Both the position numbers and the translations under genes were made by a program. Positions 16,534 through 24,900 of a stretch of DNA of 42,204 nucleotides are shown here, one piece after another. Source of the DNA: JBMYYE01 sp049609065 (GTDB lineage Bacteria; Pseudomonadota; Alphaproteobacteria; Rhodobacterales; Rhodobacteraceae); contig JBMYYE010000006.1 of NCBI GenBank assembly GCA_049609065.1, positions 1 through 42,204 on the forward strand, read 5' to 3'. How positions within the stretch are numbered: position 1 is the stretch's first letter; every line of letters starts with the position of its first letter. The notes beneath the pieces were generated by a model. It did no database searches. It was not told the DNA's origin and saw only the letters and a program-made list of their open reading frames with translations.

Positions 16534-16567
16534 AAAGCCCCGCCTATTTGGTGGGGCTTTCTTTTTG
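16534..16567. terminator. Bidirectional rho-independent terminator after petC
   Basis: AAAGCCCCGCC pairs with GGTGGGGCTTT around a five-base loop, followed by CTTTTT on the plus strand. On the minus strand the same stem is followed by TGTTTTT, so it can also end the convergent glycosyltransferase operon. The stop codon of that gene lies inside the hairpin. Confidence 0.92.
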
Positions 16568-17707
16568 GGCTGCACCCATCTTGGCGTATAGCATCATCAA
16601 CATTTGATAGCTCGCCTGCGGGGTATAGAGCGCCTCATAGCGCGCCTGGATATTCCGTGCGAGCTGCCCATAATCAAGCGCGTCAAATCGCCTGACCGCC
16701 GCAATAATATCCGCCGCACTCACCTCTGGCATAACCACGCCAGTGCGCCCATCCTCAATAAGCGTCCCCAATGCCCCGTGCTGCGGCCCAATCACTGGGG
16801 TTCCATTTGCGAAAGCTTCAATCAAAGTCATCGGCAGACCTTCGAACCACAATGACGGCATGACAAGGGCCCGCGCGTTTTGCATTTCAGCCATAACCGC
16901 ACTGGGCGCGAGCGCCCCAAGGAAGCGTACATTTTTTGGCGCCATCGCCCGAAGGTCCGCCATCTCAGGGCCAGTTCCGACAACCGATAACGTTAAGTCG
17001 GGCAGCCCCCGCATCGCAGATATGAGATGCCGCGCACCTTTTTCCTTGGATAAGCGTCCAACAAACAACAGCCCTTCACGCGGGCCAGCCACACGCATCG
17101 GAGGCCGCTTAACAAAATTTGGCTTCACACTGATTTGGGACGCCGGATAGCCAGCCGCAATCAAACGGCTGCGCATAAATTCAGTCAGCGCAATCATGTG
17201 TACCCTCGGCTGACCCAACACGCGCCGCGCATGATTTTGCATCAGTAATACGCTTGCCGTTCCTGCCAAGGACCCGCGGTAACACCGATGGCGCATCGCT
17301 GGCAATTTCCACGTCGCTGAACAGCTCTCACAGATTTTCTCATCGCGCAAATGCATCGCCCCTGCACAGGTCAATCGGTAATTATGCAAGGTTTGAACCA
17401 CGGGCACCCCCATCGATATCGCCACCGCATGCGCAGCAAGGCTAATACGCGGGAAAAAATTATGAATGTGGATGATATCAGGCTTAAATTGTCGAATGTG
17501 ATCCTTCATCCAGCGTGCAATGGGGCGATTATATCCCGCCCCGAACGCTGTCTTTATCTTCGCCACGGGGCCTGAAATATCCGAATTTGGCACCACATGT
17601 TGAAACACCTCATGCCCATTATTTTGCAGAAGGTCTCCTTCCGCCTCAAACACGGCATCCTCACCGCCACGTTCCAAATACGCGTTATGCAGCTGTGTGA
17701 TTCTCAT
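16544..17707 (-). CDS. GT4 family glycosyltransferase
   Basis: A 387-residue GT-B enzyme. The N-terminal domain shows HNAYLERGGEDAV and PDIIHIHNFFPRIS; the C-terminal nucleotide-sugar domain has LLFVGRLSKEKGARHLI and the EX7E region FEGLPMTLIEAFANGTPVI. Such enzymes transfer a sugar from a nucleotide donor with retention at the cytoplasmic membrane face. I start it at ATG 17707 (MRITQLHNAYL), which overlaps the wzy-like stop by 4 nt (ATGA); the longer frame adds 12 unlikely residues. It is the last gene of the minus-strand polysaccharide block. Confidence 0.9.
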   Translation of the reverse strand: MRITQLHNAYLERGGEDAVFEAEGDLLQNNGHEVFQHVVPNSDISGPVAKIKTAFGAGYNRPIARWMKDHIRQFKPDIIHIHNFFPRISLAAHAVAISMGVPVVQTLHNYRLTCAGAMHLRDEKICESCSATWKLPAMRHRCYRGSLAGTASVLLMQNHARRVLGQPRVHMIALTEFMRSRLIAAGYPASQISVKPNFVKRPPMRVAGPREGLLFVGRLSKEKGARHLISAMRGLPDLTLSVVGTGPEMADLRAMAPKNVRFLGALAPSAVMAEMQNARALVMPSLWFEGLPMTLIEAFANGTPVIGPQHGALGTLIEDGRTGVVMPEVSAADIIAAVRRFDALDYGQLARNIQARYEALYTPQASYQMLMMLYAKMGAAQKESPTK

Positions 17708-18825
17708 TCTTTTGCCCGCACCAAAAACACCAGCGCCAACCAAAATACGACATATGTCAGCACATTATCCGTCAGAAACAAAATACCCACATAAAGCACC
17801 GCAAACGCCAAAAGACGCCCCTGCATCATCGCATGCCAGCCCCCCAGCAAAACCACGCCCAAGCCGAACCAGCCATAATCGACCCAAAGCCGCAAAATGT
17901 CATTATGTAGAAGCTTAAATCGCTTGCCATCCAGATCTTGAATTGACTGTAAAATATCGGCACTTGCACCTGGCCCCATGCCAAACATGCTTTGCCAGAA
18001 GCTGGGATCTGGGCGTGCATGAAGAAAGGCATCTGTCGCAAAGTAGCGCCCCGAGGTGAGAGAGTTCGCACTCATGGGTTGATCAAAAATCACGTTCATC
18101 CACGCAGCGATCCATTCGTAAACCCACAAACTATGCAGCCCAAGGAATACGATCCCTCCGAGTAGCCCAGCATGTAGCAAGCTAAGCACCCATTTTTGCT
18201 GATAGAAAACATGCCGAAGCACATCATAAGAAAGAACCGCAAAAGCAGCACCTAATGCCACACGCTTGAGCATAAAAAGCGCCAAGACAAAGGTCAAAAC
18301 CGCCAAACCGTAGCGCCGCTTGCTATAAAAAACCACTGCCAAGAAAGGCACGATTAATCCAAACGGGGTTTCCGACATTCCAATGCTGACGGGTCCATTG
18401 GATTTGAAAACCGCTTCCAATAGCACCGACACCACCGCTGCCCCGAGGAAGATAAGCGAACTCCATTTTGGGGTCACAAAAACGGGCAGCATAACGGCAC
18501 AAACAAGCACCAAGAAGAGAAACTCCTTGAAGACCAGAAAGGAGCCTCCCAAAAGATACCCACAATATCCCCCGATATATGCCAGTGACACGAAGGCCAC
18601 CGTCCCATAAAGCAACCGTCCCCCACGGACCGCAAATTCGATCCAAACGAAAAGGGGCAATAAATACACCCCATTCCGAACTATATGTCCCGCAGGGAGA
18701 AAGAAGTAAGCTGGCAAAAGTACCGCCAAAAACACCGGAGCCACCCAAATCATAGGGGGCACCGCATATCTACCATCCTTACTTAAAAGCAGTGCCAAAG
18801 CTTTTCTCCTGAAAGGGGGGCGCAT
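17704..18825 (-). CDS. O-antigen polymerase/ligase-like (Wzy-like) membrane protein
   Basis: A 373-residue protein with about ten hydrophobic segments. Near the C-terminus it has MFGMGPGASADI, then LHNDILRLWVDYGWFGLGV, the HN-x-x-L...G-x-x-G-L pattern typical of Wzy polymerases and WaaL-type ligases. Wzy proteins join lipid-linked repeat units in the periplasm. The start at 18825 has AAGGA 5 nt upstream but overlaps the flippase gene by 47 nt; Val22 (18762) or Met25 (18753) are alternatives that would avoid the overlap. The position beside a Wzx-like flippase supports the polymerase reading. Confidence 0.75.
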   Translation of the reverse strand: MRPPFRRKALALLLSKDGRYAVPPMIWVAPVFLAVLLPAYFFLPAGHIVRNGVYLLPLFVWIEFAVRGGRLLYGTVAFVSLAYIGGYCGYLLGGSFLVFKEFLFLVLVCAVMLPVFVTPKWSSLIFLGAAVVSVLLEAVFKSNGPVSIGMSETPFGLIVPFLAVVFYSKRRYGLAVLTFVLALFMLKRVALGAAFAVLSYDVLRHVFYQQKWVLSLLHAGLLGGIVFLGLHSLWVYEWIAAWMNVIFDQPMSANSLTSGRYFATDAFLHARPDPSFWQSMFGMGPGASADILQSIQDLDGKRFKLLHNDILRLWVDYGWFGLGVVLLGGWHAMMQGRLLAFAVLYVGILFLTDNVLTYVVFWLALVFLVRAKE

Positions 18826-20023
18826 TTAGATCCTTGAGCCAATAAACCCCAAAAACAAGCCCCGATATCACAGAGGAAAACACCCCATATGCAGCAATGC
18901 CAACAGGGCCCAAAAATGTGATGAACCCCCACGACATCGGCAAGAAATAGACCCCAATAAAAAACCCTTGTTGAAGGCGCTTTGTGTCTAAGCAAGCTTG
19001 GAAATACTGCGTTGGCGCCTGACGTAAAAGGTTGACAAAATTCATCACAACAAAGCCCCAAAAAAGGGCTTGGGCCGTGGCTGTTTCTGGCAATCTCAGC
19101 GCATGTATTCCATGATCAAAAAGTGTTGCGACACCCAAAAAACTCAGCACAAAAAGTCCAGCAGAACCACATAATACCTGTCCCAAAAAACGGCTTAGCC
19201 TTTCTTTGCCTCCCTCTCTCAGCGCAGTCATCGCATAAGGGAGAGCCCCAAGGTTAATTGCGTTAAAGGGAATGTTAAACAGATTGGCCAGTTGATGCAT
19301 GAGGCGTATGATCCCAATTTGCGTATCACTTAGCAGCATGCCAGCTATAAAAAATGGACCATGCCCTGAAAGAGCGTCGCAGCTCACACCTGCGGCAATG
19401 CCTTTCACATAGGTGCCATGAGCTGCTGCGATGCCTTGCTTCTCTTTACCCATCCGCCGAAATGGCGCACCGCTTATATAGCCAAATACGAGCGACGTGA
19501 TCATCGTCACCCCAGCCAGCACCAAGAGGCTGCGTGACAAAGTAAGCCCCCCTGTCAGGCCCAAGATCACCATGCAAAACACCAAGCCACCATAGCGCGC
19601 CATATCATAGGAAAACGCCAAAACGGGGCGTTTAAGCATATATAAAATGCGCCGCACCCATTCTGCGCCGATGATTGCACTCAACGCGAACAGGCTAATC
19701 ATGCACTGCTCTACGGGTAAAAAAACGAGACCAGCTAAAAGTCCCAACCCCACCGCAGCACTGCAAAACATAACAACCGAAAAATGGGCATAGGCCCAAA
19801 ATGGCTCTGCGTTTTCGGTATGGTTTTTTTGCAGACTGGTAAGCGGCACCAAAATCAGTCCGTCCAAAAGTTTACGGCAAAACATGAAGGCAAAGAAAAT
19901 CAACGTGAAAACACCAAACTCGCCCAACCCAAGAAAACGCGCCAACGTGAGAGACAACAGAAAATTTCCAGCACTGATGCAAAGCTGGCTTCCGAGAATC
20001 CAAATGGGCGCAGGCATTTTCAT
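18779..20023 (-). CDS. Polysaccharide flippase-like protein (Wzx/MATE-like)
   Basis: A 414-residue protein with about 12 hydrophobic helices and an N-terminus (ILGSQLCISAGNFLLSLTLA, then RFLGLGEFGVFTL) typical of the MOP superfamily polysaccharide transporters. These flip undecaprenyl-linked repeat units across the inner membrane. Its ATG follows the wecG-like stop after one base. Compared with classical Wzx it is average in length. The wzx-wzy pair argues for a Wzy-type assembly route. Confidence 0.82.
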   Translation of the reverse strand: MKMPAPIWILGSQLCISAGNFLLSLTLARFLGLGEFGVFTLIFFAFMFCRKLLDGLILVPLTSLQKNHTENAEPFWAYAHFSVVMFCSAAVGLGLLAGLVFLPVEQCMISLFALSAIIGAEWVRRILYMLKRPVLAFSYDMARYGGLVFCMVILGLTGGLTLSRSLLVLAGVTMITSLVFGYISGAPFRRMGKEKQGIAAAHGTYVKGIAAGVSCDALSGHGPFFIAGMLLSDTQIGIIRLMHQLANLFNIPFNAINLGALPYAMTALREGGKERLSRFLGQVLCGSAGLFVLSFLGVATLFDHGIHALRLPETATAQALFWGFVVMNFVNLLRQAPTQYFQACLDTKRLQQGFFIGVYFLPMSWGFITFLGPVGIAAYGVFSSVISGLVFGVYWLKDLNAPPFQEKSFGTAFK

Positions 20024-20024
20024 C

Positions 20025-20795
20025 TCACTTGCGGCGTGGCATCAAATGTGCCCACGCCACCCGCCACAAAAACATAGGCGCCAAAATCACGTAGCGCCGC
20101 CAGAGCCGTTTAGGATCCTGACGCAGGCGATAGGCCCACTCCAATCCAGATTTTTGCATCCACTCCGGTGCACGCGAAACCGTTCCTGATAAGAAATCAA
20201 AAGCCGCACCAACCCCAAGACAGGTTTGGGAGAGTTCAGGACAATTATCATACATCCAAACATCTTGGCGCGGTGATGAAATTCCAACCCAAACAACATC
20301 TGCCCCTGATTTACGAATATCATCATGGACCGCCTGTCGTTCTGTTTCGGTTAAATCACGAAATGGAGGTGTATAAGTGCCCACCACCTGTAGGTCAGGG
20401 TTGTCTGCTTCAAGGCGCGATTTTAAACGATCCGCAACACCTGCCTTTCCACCATAAAAGTAATGTTTCAGCTTATTTTTAGCGGACCGATCTAAGACAC
20501 TGCGCATGATATCAGGGCCGCTTGATTTTTGGATATGATGCCGTTTCAGTTTTCCAATCACGGCAATTGGCATGCCATCTGCAAACACGGCGACGGCAGC
20601 CTCATGCACATGATTTAATTTCATTTTCCCTGTCATCACCATTAAGCTGGCAACGTCACGAAAACAGAAAAAACCGCCCTGTTTGGATCTTGCGTGCTGC
20701 TCAATGCGAGCCACGGCCTCTTCTCGTGAACCTGAAAATATCGGTGCCCCCAAAAGGGAATATGAGTAGCCCGCCAATCTATGCCGCCTTTCCAT
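20025..20795 (-). CDS. WecG/TagA/CpsF family glycosyltransferase (GT26)
   Basis: A 256-residue protein. Family motifs are FADGMPIAVIGKL with R...GPD (about residues 70-95), HYFYGGKAGVA, VWVGISSPRQDVW and GVGAAFDFLSG, ending with RAPEWMQKSGLEWAYRL. These enzymes add N-acetylmannosamine(uronic acid) or a related sugar to a polyprenyl-linked acceptor, usually as the second sugar of a repeat unit. The ATG has no ribosome-binding site and a CtrA-like box plus a -10-like TATTCT lies just upstream, so the transcript may be leaderless. The likely acceptor-making first enzyme is not in the window. Confidence 0.9.
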   Translation of the reverse strand: MERRHRLAGYSYSLLGAPIFSGSREEAVARIEQHARSKQGGFFCFRDVASLMVMTGKMKLNHVHEAAVAVFADGMPIAVIGKLKRHHIQKSSGPDIMRSVLDRSAKNKLKHYFYGGKAGVADRLKSRLEADNPDLQVVGTYTPPFRDLTETERQAVHDDIRKSGADVVWVGISSPRQDVWMYDNCPELSQTCLGVGAAFDFLSGTVSRAPEWMQKSGLEWAYRLRQDPKRLWRRYVILAPMFLWRVAWAHLMPRRK

Positions 20796-20821
20796 TCATA
20801 GAAAGAATACGGCAGATTTTC

Positions 20822-20837
20822 TTAAGAAGTTATTAAC
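20822..20837 (-). promoter_or_regulatory. Candidate CtrA-binding box upstream of the wecG-like gene
   Basis: TTAAGAAGTTATTAAC fits the alphaproteobacterial CtrA consensus TTAA-N7-TTAA(C). It is centred about 34 bp before the wecG-like start codon, and TATTCT (20809-20804, minus) could be the -10. Function is inferred from the motif only. Confidence 0.45.
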
Positions 20838-20849
20838 CTAAAACCGAGG

Positions 20850-21665
20850 CTAAATACCCCAACTCAAGGATACTTTTCGGCGATTGATAAACTCCATCAA
20901 AAATCCAAGCATCAAAAGCCCAACGCCCACCCAAAACGCATAGCGCCAATCACTATAGCGTGGGGAATAATTGATGAAAACAAAGCCGCGGCATTGATCA
21001 ATAATATGGAAAAGCGGGTTCCAGTCAAACAATGAAATCATAAAGGACGGCATCATATTCGCCACGAACATTTTCCCCGAGGCAAGCATATTCGCGCGTT
21101 GATAGAGCATCGTCAAAACACGCGTGGCGCCAGGCGACCATGGCTTAATTGCCAAAAACACCATGCCAACCGCGCATCCGGTGAACCAAGATAAAATCAG
21201 CATGCCCAAGGCGCCAGGCCAATAATAAATTTCCACAGGCGTCATAAGGACATGATACAAAAGCAAGATAATCGATAGGGCCAAAACCTGCGTATAGAGC
21301 GCTTCCAAAGCGGATGAAAAAATTGCAACCGTTGTATTCATTGGCGCATGCTTCATCATAGGCGCCGTCGGCCCTTCGGACCCTGCGATGGCTCCAACCG
21401 ATTTCACATGTGTCATGAAATTAAAAATCCCTGACATCACATAGAGTAGAAAGTCACCGCGAAGCGCGGCACTCCGCAACCCCAAAACCGAAAACATCAA
21501 AACAAAAATCGCGACCATCGCCATCGCTTGAAACGCGTTTTTCAAAAGCGCCATCAACGGGCTTCCATCGCCTTTACGGATATTTCGCACCGTACTCACG
21601 AAGATAAGGTCCAAGATCACCGCGGCCGATTGCAACCGGCTCATGGGTTTATTTTGAACAAACAT
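20850..21665 (-). CDS. ABC-2 type polysaccharide export permease (KpsM/Wzm-like)
   Basis: A 271-residue inner-membrane protein with about six helices. Charged amphipathic N-terminus (MSRLQSAAVILDLIFVSTVR), then hydrophobic segments, and the conserved C-terminal block WNPLFHIIDQCRGFVFINYSP typical of capsule/O-antigen ABC-2 permeases. It should export a finished polysaccharide with an ATPase partner, but no ATPase gene is present in the window. AAGGA 7 nt upstream supports ATG 21665. It leads the minus-strand block, with a 54-bp gap before the wecG-like gene. Confidence 0.85.
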   Translation of the reverse strand: MFVQNKPMSRLQSAAVILDLIFVSTVRNIRKGDGSPLMALLKNAFQAMAMVAIFVLMFSVLGLRSAALRGDFLLYVMSGIFNFMTHVKSVGAIAGSEGPTAPMMKHAPMNTTVAIFSSALEALYTQVLALSIILLLYHVLMTPVEIYYWPGALGMLILSWFTGCAVGMVFLAIKPWSPGATRVLTMLYQRANMLASGKMFVANMMPSFMISLFDWNPLFHIIDQCRGFVFINYSPRYSDWRYAFWVGVGLLMLGFLMEFINRRKVSLSWGI

Positions 21666-21697
21666 TTTTCATTCCTTACGCGTGTACTTTTGTGCTT

Positions 21698-21716
21698 TTG
21701 AACTGCTCTCGTTCAA
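21698..21716. promoter_or_regulatory. Inverted repeat in the divergent polysaccharide intergenic region
   Basis: TTGAAC-N7-GTTCAA is a perfect inverted repeat. TTGAAC also resembles a -35 hexamer on both strands; on the plus strand AACATA follows 17 bp later. It lies between the divergent ABC permease and cysQ starts and could be a shared operator. Confidence 0.4.
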
Positions 21717-21792
21717 TGTTAACATAAAAAAAATGAATATTTAATCAACTCTTCTGTGGTTCGGCAGCCACCAAAACACAAGGGATCTTTCA

Positions 21793-22590
21793 TTGGATCA
21801 GTCAAAACTCCTTACCACATTCCGTAAACTTGCGCTCGAAGCAGGTGATAAAATCATGGAAATCTACAACTCTGACGATTTTGAAGTGAAAGTAAAATCA
21901 GACGACAGCCCCGTCACCGCCGCAGACGAAGCCGCCGACGCAATCATCAGCGCCGGGCTTCGCGATGCCTTTCCCGATGTCGCGCTCATCACGGAGGAAC
22001 AATCCTCCACCCATAAGGAAAAGGCCTCAACCTTTATCATCGTTGATCCCCTTGATGGCACCAAAGAATTCATTCACCGCCGCGGTGATTTTACGGTGAA
22101 TATCGCTTATGTTGAAAATGGCACGCCGATACGTGGGGTGGTGTATGCCCCTGCCAAAGAACGCCTATTCTACACCCTCGAGGATGGCAGGACAGTGGAG
22201 GAAAAAGCCCCCTTTGCCAAAGACAGCATCGGTCAAACCACGCCCCTTCAGGTGAGTACGCCAAACAATGATGCGTTGATGATCGTGGCATCTAAATCAC
22301 ACCGCGACCAAGCCACCGAAGACTACATCAATAAATATGCCATCAAAGATAGCAAAAGTGCGGGTTCTTCGTTGAAATTTTGCTTGGTTGCAACGGGTGA
22401 GGCGGATCTCTACCCGCGTGTCGGGCGCACCATGGAATGGGACACCGCCGCAGGGCATGCCGTCTTAAAAGGCGCAGGCGGCGCGGTTGTTCGCTTTGAT
22501 GATCACACGCCTCTTACATATGGCAAAGACGATTATGCAAACCCGTTTTTCATCGCCTATGCCCCTGGCATTGATTTGAAAACCGCCTAA
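21793..22590 (+). CDS. cysQ: 3'(2'),5'-bisphosphate nucleotidase CysQ
   Basis: A 265-residue Mg2+-dependent, Li+-sensitive phosphatase of the inositol monophosphatase fold that hydrolyses PAP to AMP. Metal-binding motifs are ITEEQ (about 75-79), DPLDGTKEF (about 83-91) and WDTAAGHA (about 217-224). The start is TTG at 21793, with AGGGA about 8 nt upstream; no other in-frame start fits the conserved N-terminus. It heads the plus-strand polysaccharide block that ends with a sulfotransferase, and its stop overlaps the GT2 start (TAATG). That placement suggests it recycles PAP from sulfation. Confidence 0.93.
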   Translation: MDQSKLLTTFRKLALEAGDKIMEIYNSDDFEVKVKSDDSPVTAADEAADAIISAGLRDAFPDVALITEEQSSTHKEKASTFIIVDPLDGTKEFIHRRGDFTVNIAYVENGTPIRGVVYAPAKERLFYTLEDGRTVEEKAPFAKDSIGQTTPLQVSTPNNDALMIVASKSHRDQATEDYINKYAIKDSKSAGSSLKFCLVATGEADLYPRVGRTMEWDTAAGHAVLKGAGGAVVRFDDHTPLTYGKDDYANPFFIAYAPGIDLKTA

Positions 22591-23816
22591 TGGAGCACCC
22601 TTCCGTCAGCCTCGTTATCGTGAGCTATAACCGCCCCGATGACCTTGCGATCTGCCTGACGGGGGTGGCCCAGCTTTACTATCCCAACTTCGAAATCATC
22701 GTTGTTACCGATCCACATTCCGCCAAAGTGGCCGCGGACCATGCGCAAGCGAATCAAATCAAACGTATAGAGATCGCGGATGCCAACATTAGCGCCGCCC
22801 GAAATGCAGGCATCCGTGCAAGTGCGGGCGATTATATCGCCTTTCTAGATGATGACGCAGTGCCTGAGCCAACTTGGCTCTCTACACTCATGGAGGGGCT
22901 CTTACATCACGAGGCAGATTGTGCCACCGGCTTTGTGCGCGGGCGCAATGGTGTGTCTTTTCAATGGAAGGCCGAAACTATTGATGCCGAAGGAACATCC
23001 CACCCCCTTACGGTGCCAGAGGACGTCGCCTCTTGCCCAATGGCACCTAATGGTCAGGCTATTAAAACCGTTGGTACAAATTGTATTTTCCGAGAGGATA
23101 TATTGCGTCAGGTCGGGGGATTTGACCCGCGCTACCATTATTACCTCGATGACGGGGATCTCAACATGCGGCTGGCCAAGCAAGGGGTGAAAACCGCGAT
23201 TGTGCCACAGGCTCAGGTGCAGCATGGGTTCCGCGCGTCCCACCACCGAAATGCGTCGCGGGCCCCTAAATCCCTCTTTGATATTGGCTGTAGCCTCTTT
23301 GTTTATTTAGACACATATTGCGCGCCAGAAATAATCCCTACCGCGTTGCACAGCGCGCGTGCCCACCAACACAATCGCATCATATCCATGATGTGTGATG
23401 GCCGCCTTGAACCATCTACGGTTGCCCCCCTTTTAGAAAGCTTTGATCGCGGCGTTGCAGAAGCCCAAAGCCGCATTCATGAACCGTGCACGGAAAACGT
23501 CGCCCCAACCAGCGCGTTCCACCATTTCCAAACCCCCTACGCATCCCCAAAAATGACATGGCACAAAGGCCGGACCTTTGCCATCAACCGCACAAAAGCC
23601 AGAGCCCTAGAACGCCTGCGCGCCCATCACCGCGCAACCGTTTTCGCCTTTTCCTTTACCAGTTATGCAGCAACCGTTACCTTTCACAAAGATGGCTATT
23701 GGCTTCATCGCGGAGGCGTCTTTGGTCGGAAAAAGAGAACCGAGCCATTTTTTCAAATCTCCACATTTCGCAAACGCTGCCAATATGAAGAAAACACCTT
23801 CCGAAACGTTCGTTAG
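22590..23816 (+). CDS. GT2 family glycosyltransferase
   Basis: A 408-residue protein with a GT-A domain at about 1-260: VSLVIVSYNRPDDLAICL, ISAARNAGIRASAGDYIAFL, then the metal-binding DDDAVPEPTW. A later YYLDDGDLNMRL supplies the probable catalytic acid region. After about residue 270 the sequence is unassigned and rich in His and Arg. Donor and acceptor are unknown. Its ATG overlaps the cysQ stop by one base; a 133-bp gap separates it from galU. Confidence 0.9.
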   Translation: MEHPSVSLVIVSYNRPDDLAICLTGVAQLYYPNFEIIVVTDPHSAKVAADHAQANQIKRIEIADANISAARNAGIRASAGDYIAFLDDDAVPEPTWLSTLMEGLLHHEADCATGFVRGRNGVSFQWKAETIDAEGTSHPLTVPEDVASCPMAPNGQAIKTVGTNCIFREDILRQVGGFDPRYHYYLDDGDLNMRLAKQGVKTAIVPQAQVQHGFRASHHRNASRAPKSLFDIGCSLFVYLDTYCAPEIIPTALHSARAHQHNRIISMMCDGRLEPSTVAPLLESFDRGVAEAQSRIHEPCTENVAPTSAFHHFQTPYASPKMTWHKGRTFAINRTKARALERLRAHHRATVFAFSFTSYAATVTFHKDGYWLHRGGVFGRKKRTEPFFQISTFRKRCQYEENTFRNVR

Positions 23817-23949
23817 CTCCAGAGCAACATGTGAAGAATTATTTTCATACCGCCTTGGCTTTTTCCCACTCTCACCCTAAAGTTGCCGTATTCTCACGCC
23901 AAGGTGTAGAGAAATTCGATCTCATAATAATAAGAGGGTCATAAGCCAC

Positions 23950-24840
23950 ATGAAAAAGAAGGTCACGAAAGCCATCTTTCCAGTCGCTGGTCTTGGAACG
24001 CGGTTTTTACCCGCAACAAAATCAGTTCCCAAAGAAATCATGACTTTGGTTGATAAGCCTCTTATTCAGTATGCCATTGACGAAGCCCGCGCGGCAGGGA
24101 TCAAAGAATTTATTTTTGTGACCTCTCGCGGTAAGGGTGCACTTGAGGATTATTTTGACGCCTCACCAACCCTCGAAACCTCACTGCGTAAAAGCGGCAA
24201 AAAAGAGCTCCTAGATACTTTAAAAGCCACGAATATGGAAAGCGGCGCGATCGCCTATATCCGTCAGCATCAAGCTTTGGGGCTCGGTCATGCGGTCTGG
24301 TGTGCCCGGCGTTTGATTTCCAACGAACCGTTCGCCGTCATTTTGCCTGACGATGTGATTGCAGCCGAAAAGCCTTGCCTTCAGCAAATGGTAGAAGCCT
24401 ACGAAGAGACCGGTGGCAATATGGTTGCCGCGATGGAAGTGCCTAAAGAAAAGACCAGCTCATATGGCGTCCTCGATATCAAAGAAGATATGGGCGCGAT
24501 GGTGTCTGTCGGCGGCATGGTTGAAAAACCATCACCTGGTACGGAACCGTCAAACCTTGCGGTGATTGGCCGCTATATTTTGACGCCAGATATCCTTCGA
24601 AATCTCAATAAAATCAAATCAGGTGCAGGTGGTGAAGTTCAGCTCACCGATGCGATTGCCCGCGAAATTGATCACGGGCGCGATGTCTACGGGTTCCGTT
24701 TCCGCGGTCAACGGTTTGACTGTGGCTCCAAAGCAGGCTTCCTTCAGGCGACTGTTTCCTTTGCCTTAGAGCGCGAAGACCTGCGTGAGGAATTCTCCGA
24801 GTTCATCAACGCCATGGCCTTGAATGCCAAAGCATCCTAG
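23950..24840 (+). CDS. galU: UTP-glucose-1-phosphate uridylyltransferase
   Basis: A 296-residue enzyme that makes UDP-glucose from UTP and glucose-1-phosphate, the precursor for glucose-containing polysaccharides and UDP-glucuronate. It has the nucleotide-binding loop GLGTRFLPATKSVPKEI (about 14-30), LPDDVI (about 136-141), VGGMVEKP and FDCGSKAGF. Length and motif order are standard. GAGGG lies 11 nt before the ATG. The 133-bp upstream gap may hold its own promoter. Confidence 0.95.
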   Translation: MKKKVTKAIFPVAGLGTRFLPATKSVPKEIMTLVDKPLIQYAIDEARAAGIKEFIFVTSRGKGALEDYFDASPTLETSLRKSGKKELLDTLKATNMESGAIAYIRQHQALGLGHAVWCARRLISNEPFAVILPDDVIAAEKPCLQQMVEAYEETGGNMVAAMEVPKEKTSSYGVLDIKEDMGAMVSVGGMVEKPSPGTEPSNLAVIGRYILTPDILRNLNKIKSGAGGEVQLTDAIAREIDHGRDVYGFRFRGQRFDCGSKAGFLQATVSFALEREDLREEFSEFINAMALNAKAS

Positions 24841-24900
24841 CCAAATCTCTGTAGGTTATCGACCCTTTCGTTTTATGTCGCATGGGTTTAGCTTCTTTCT

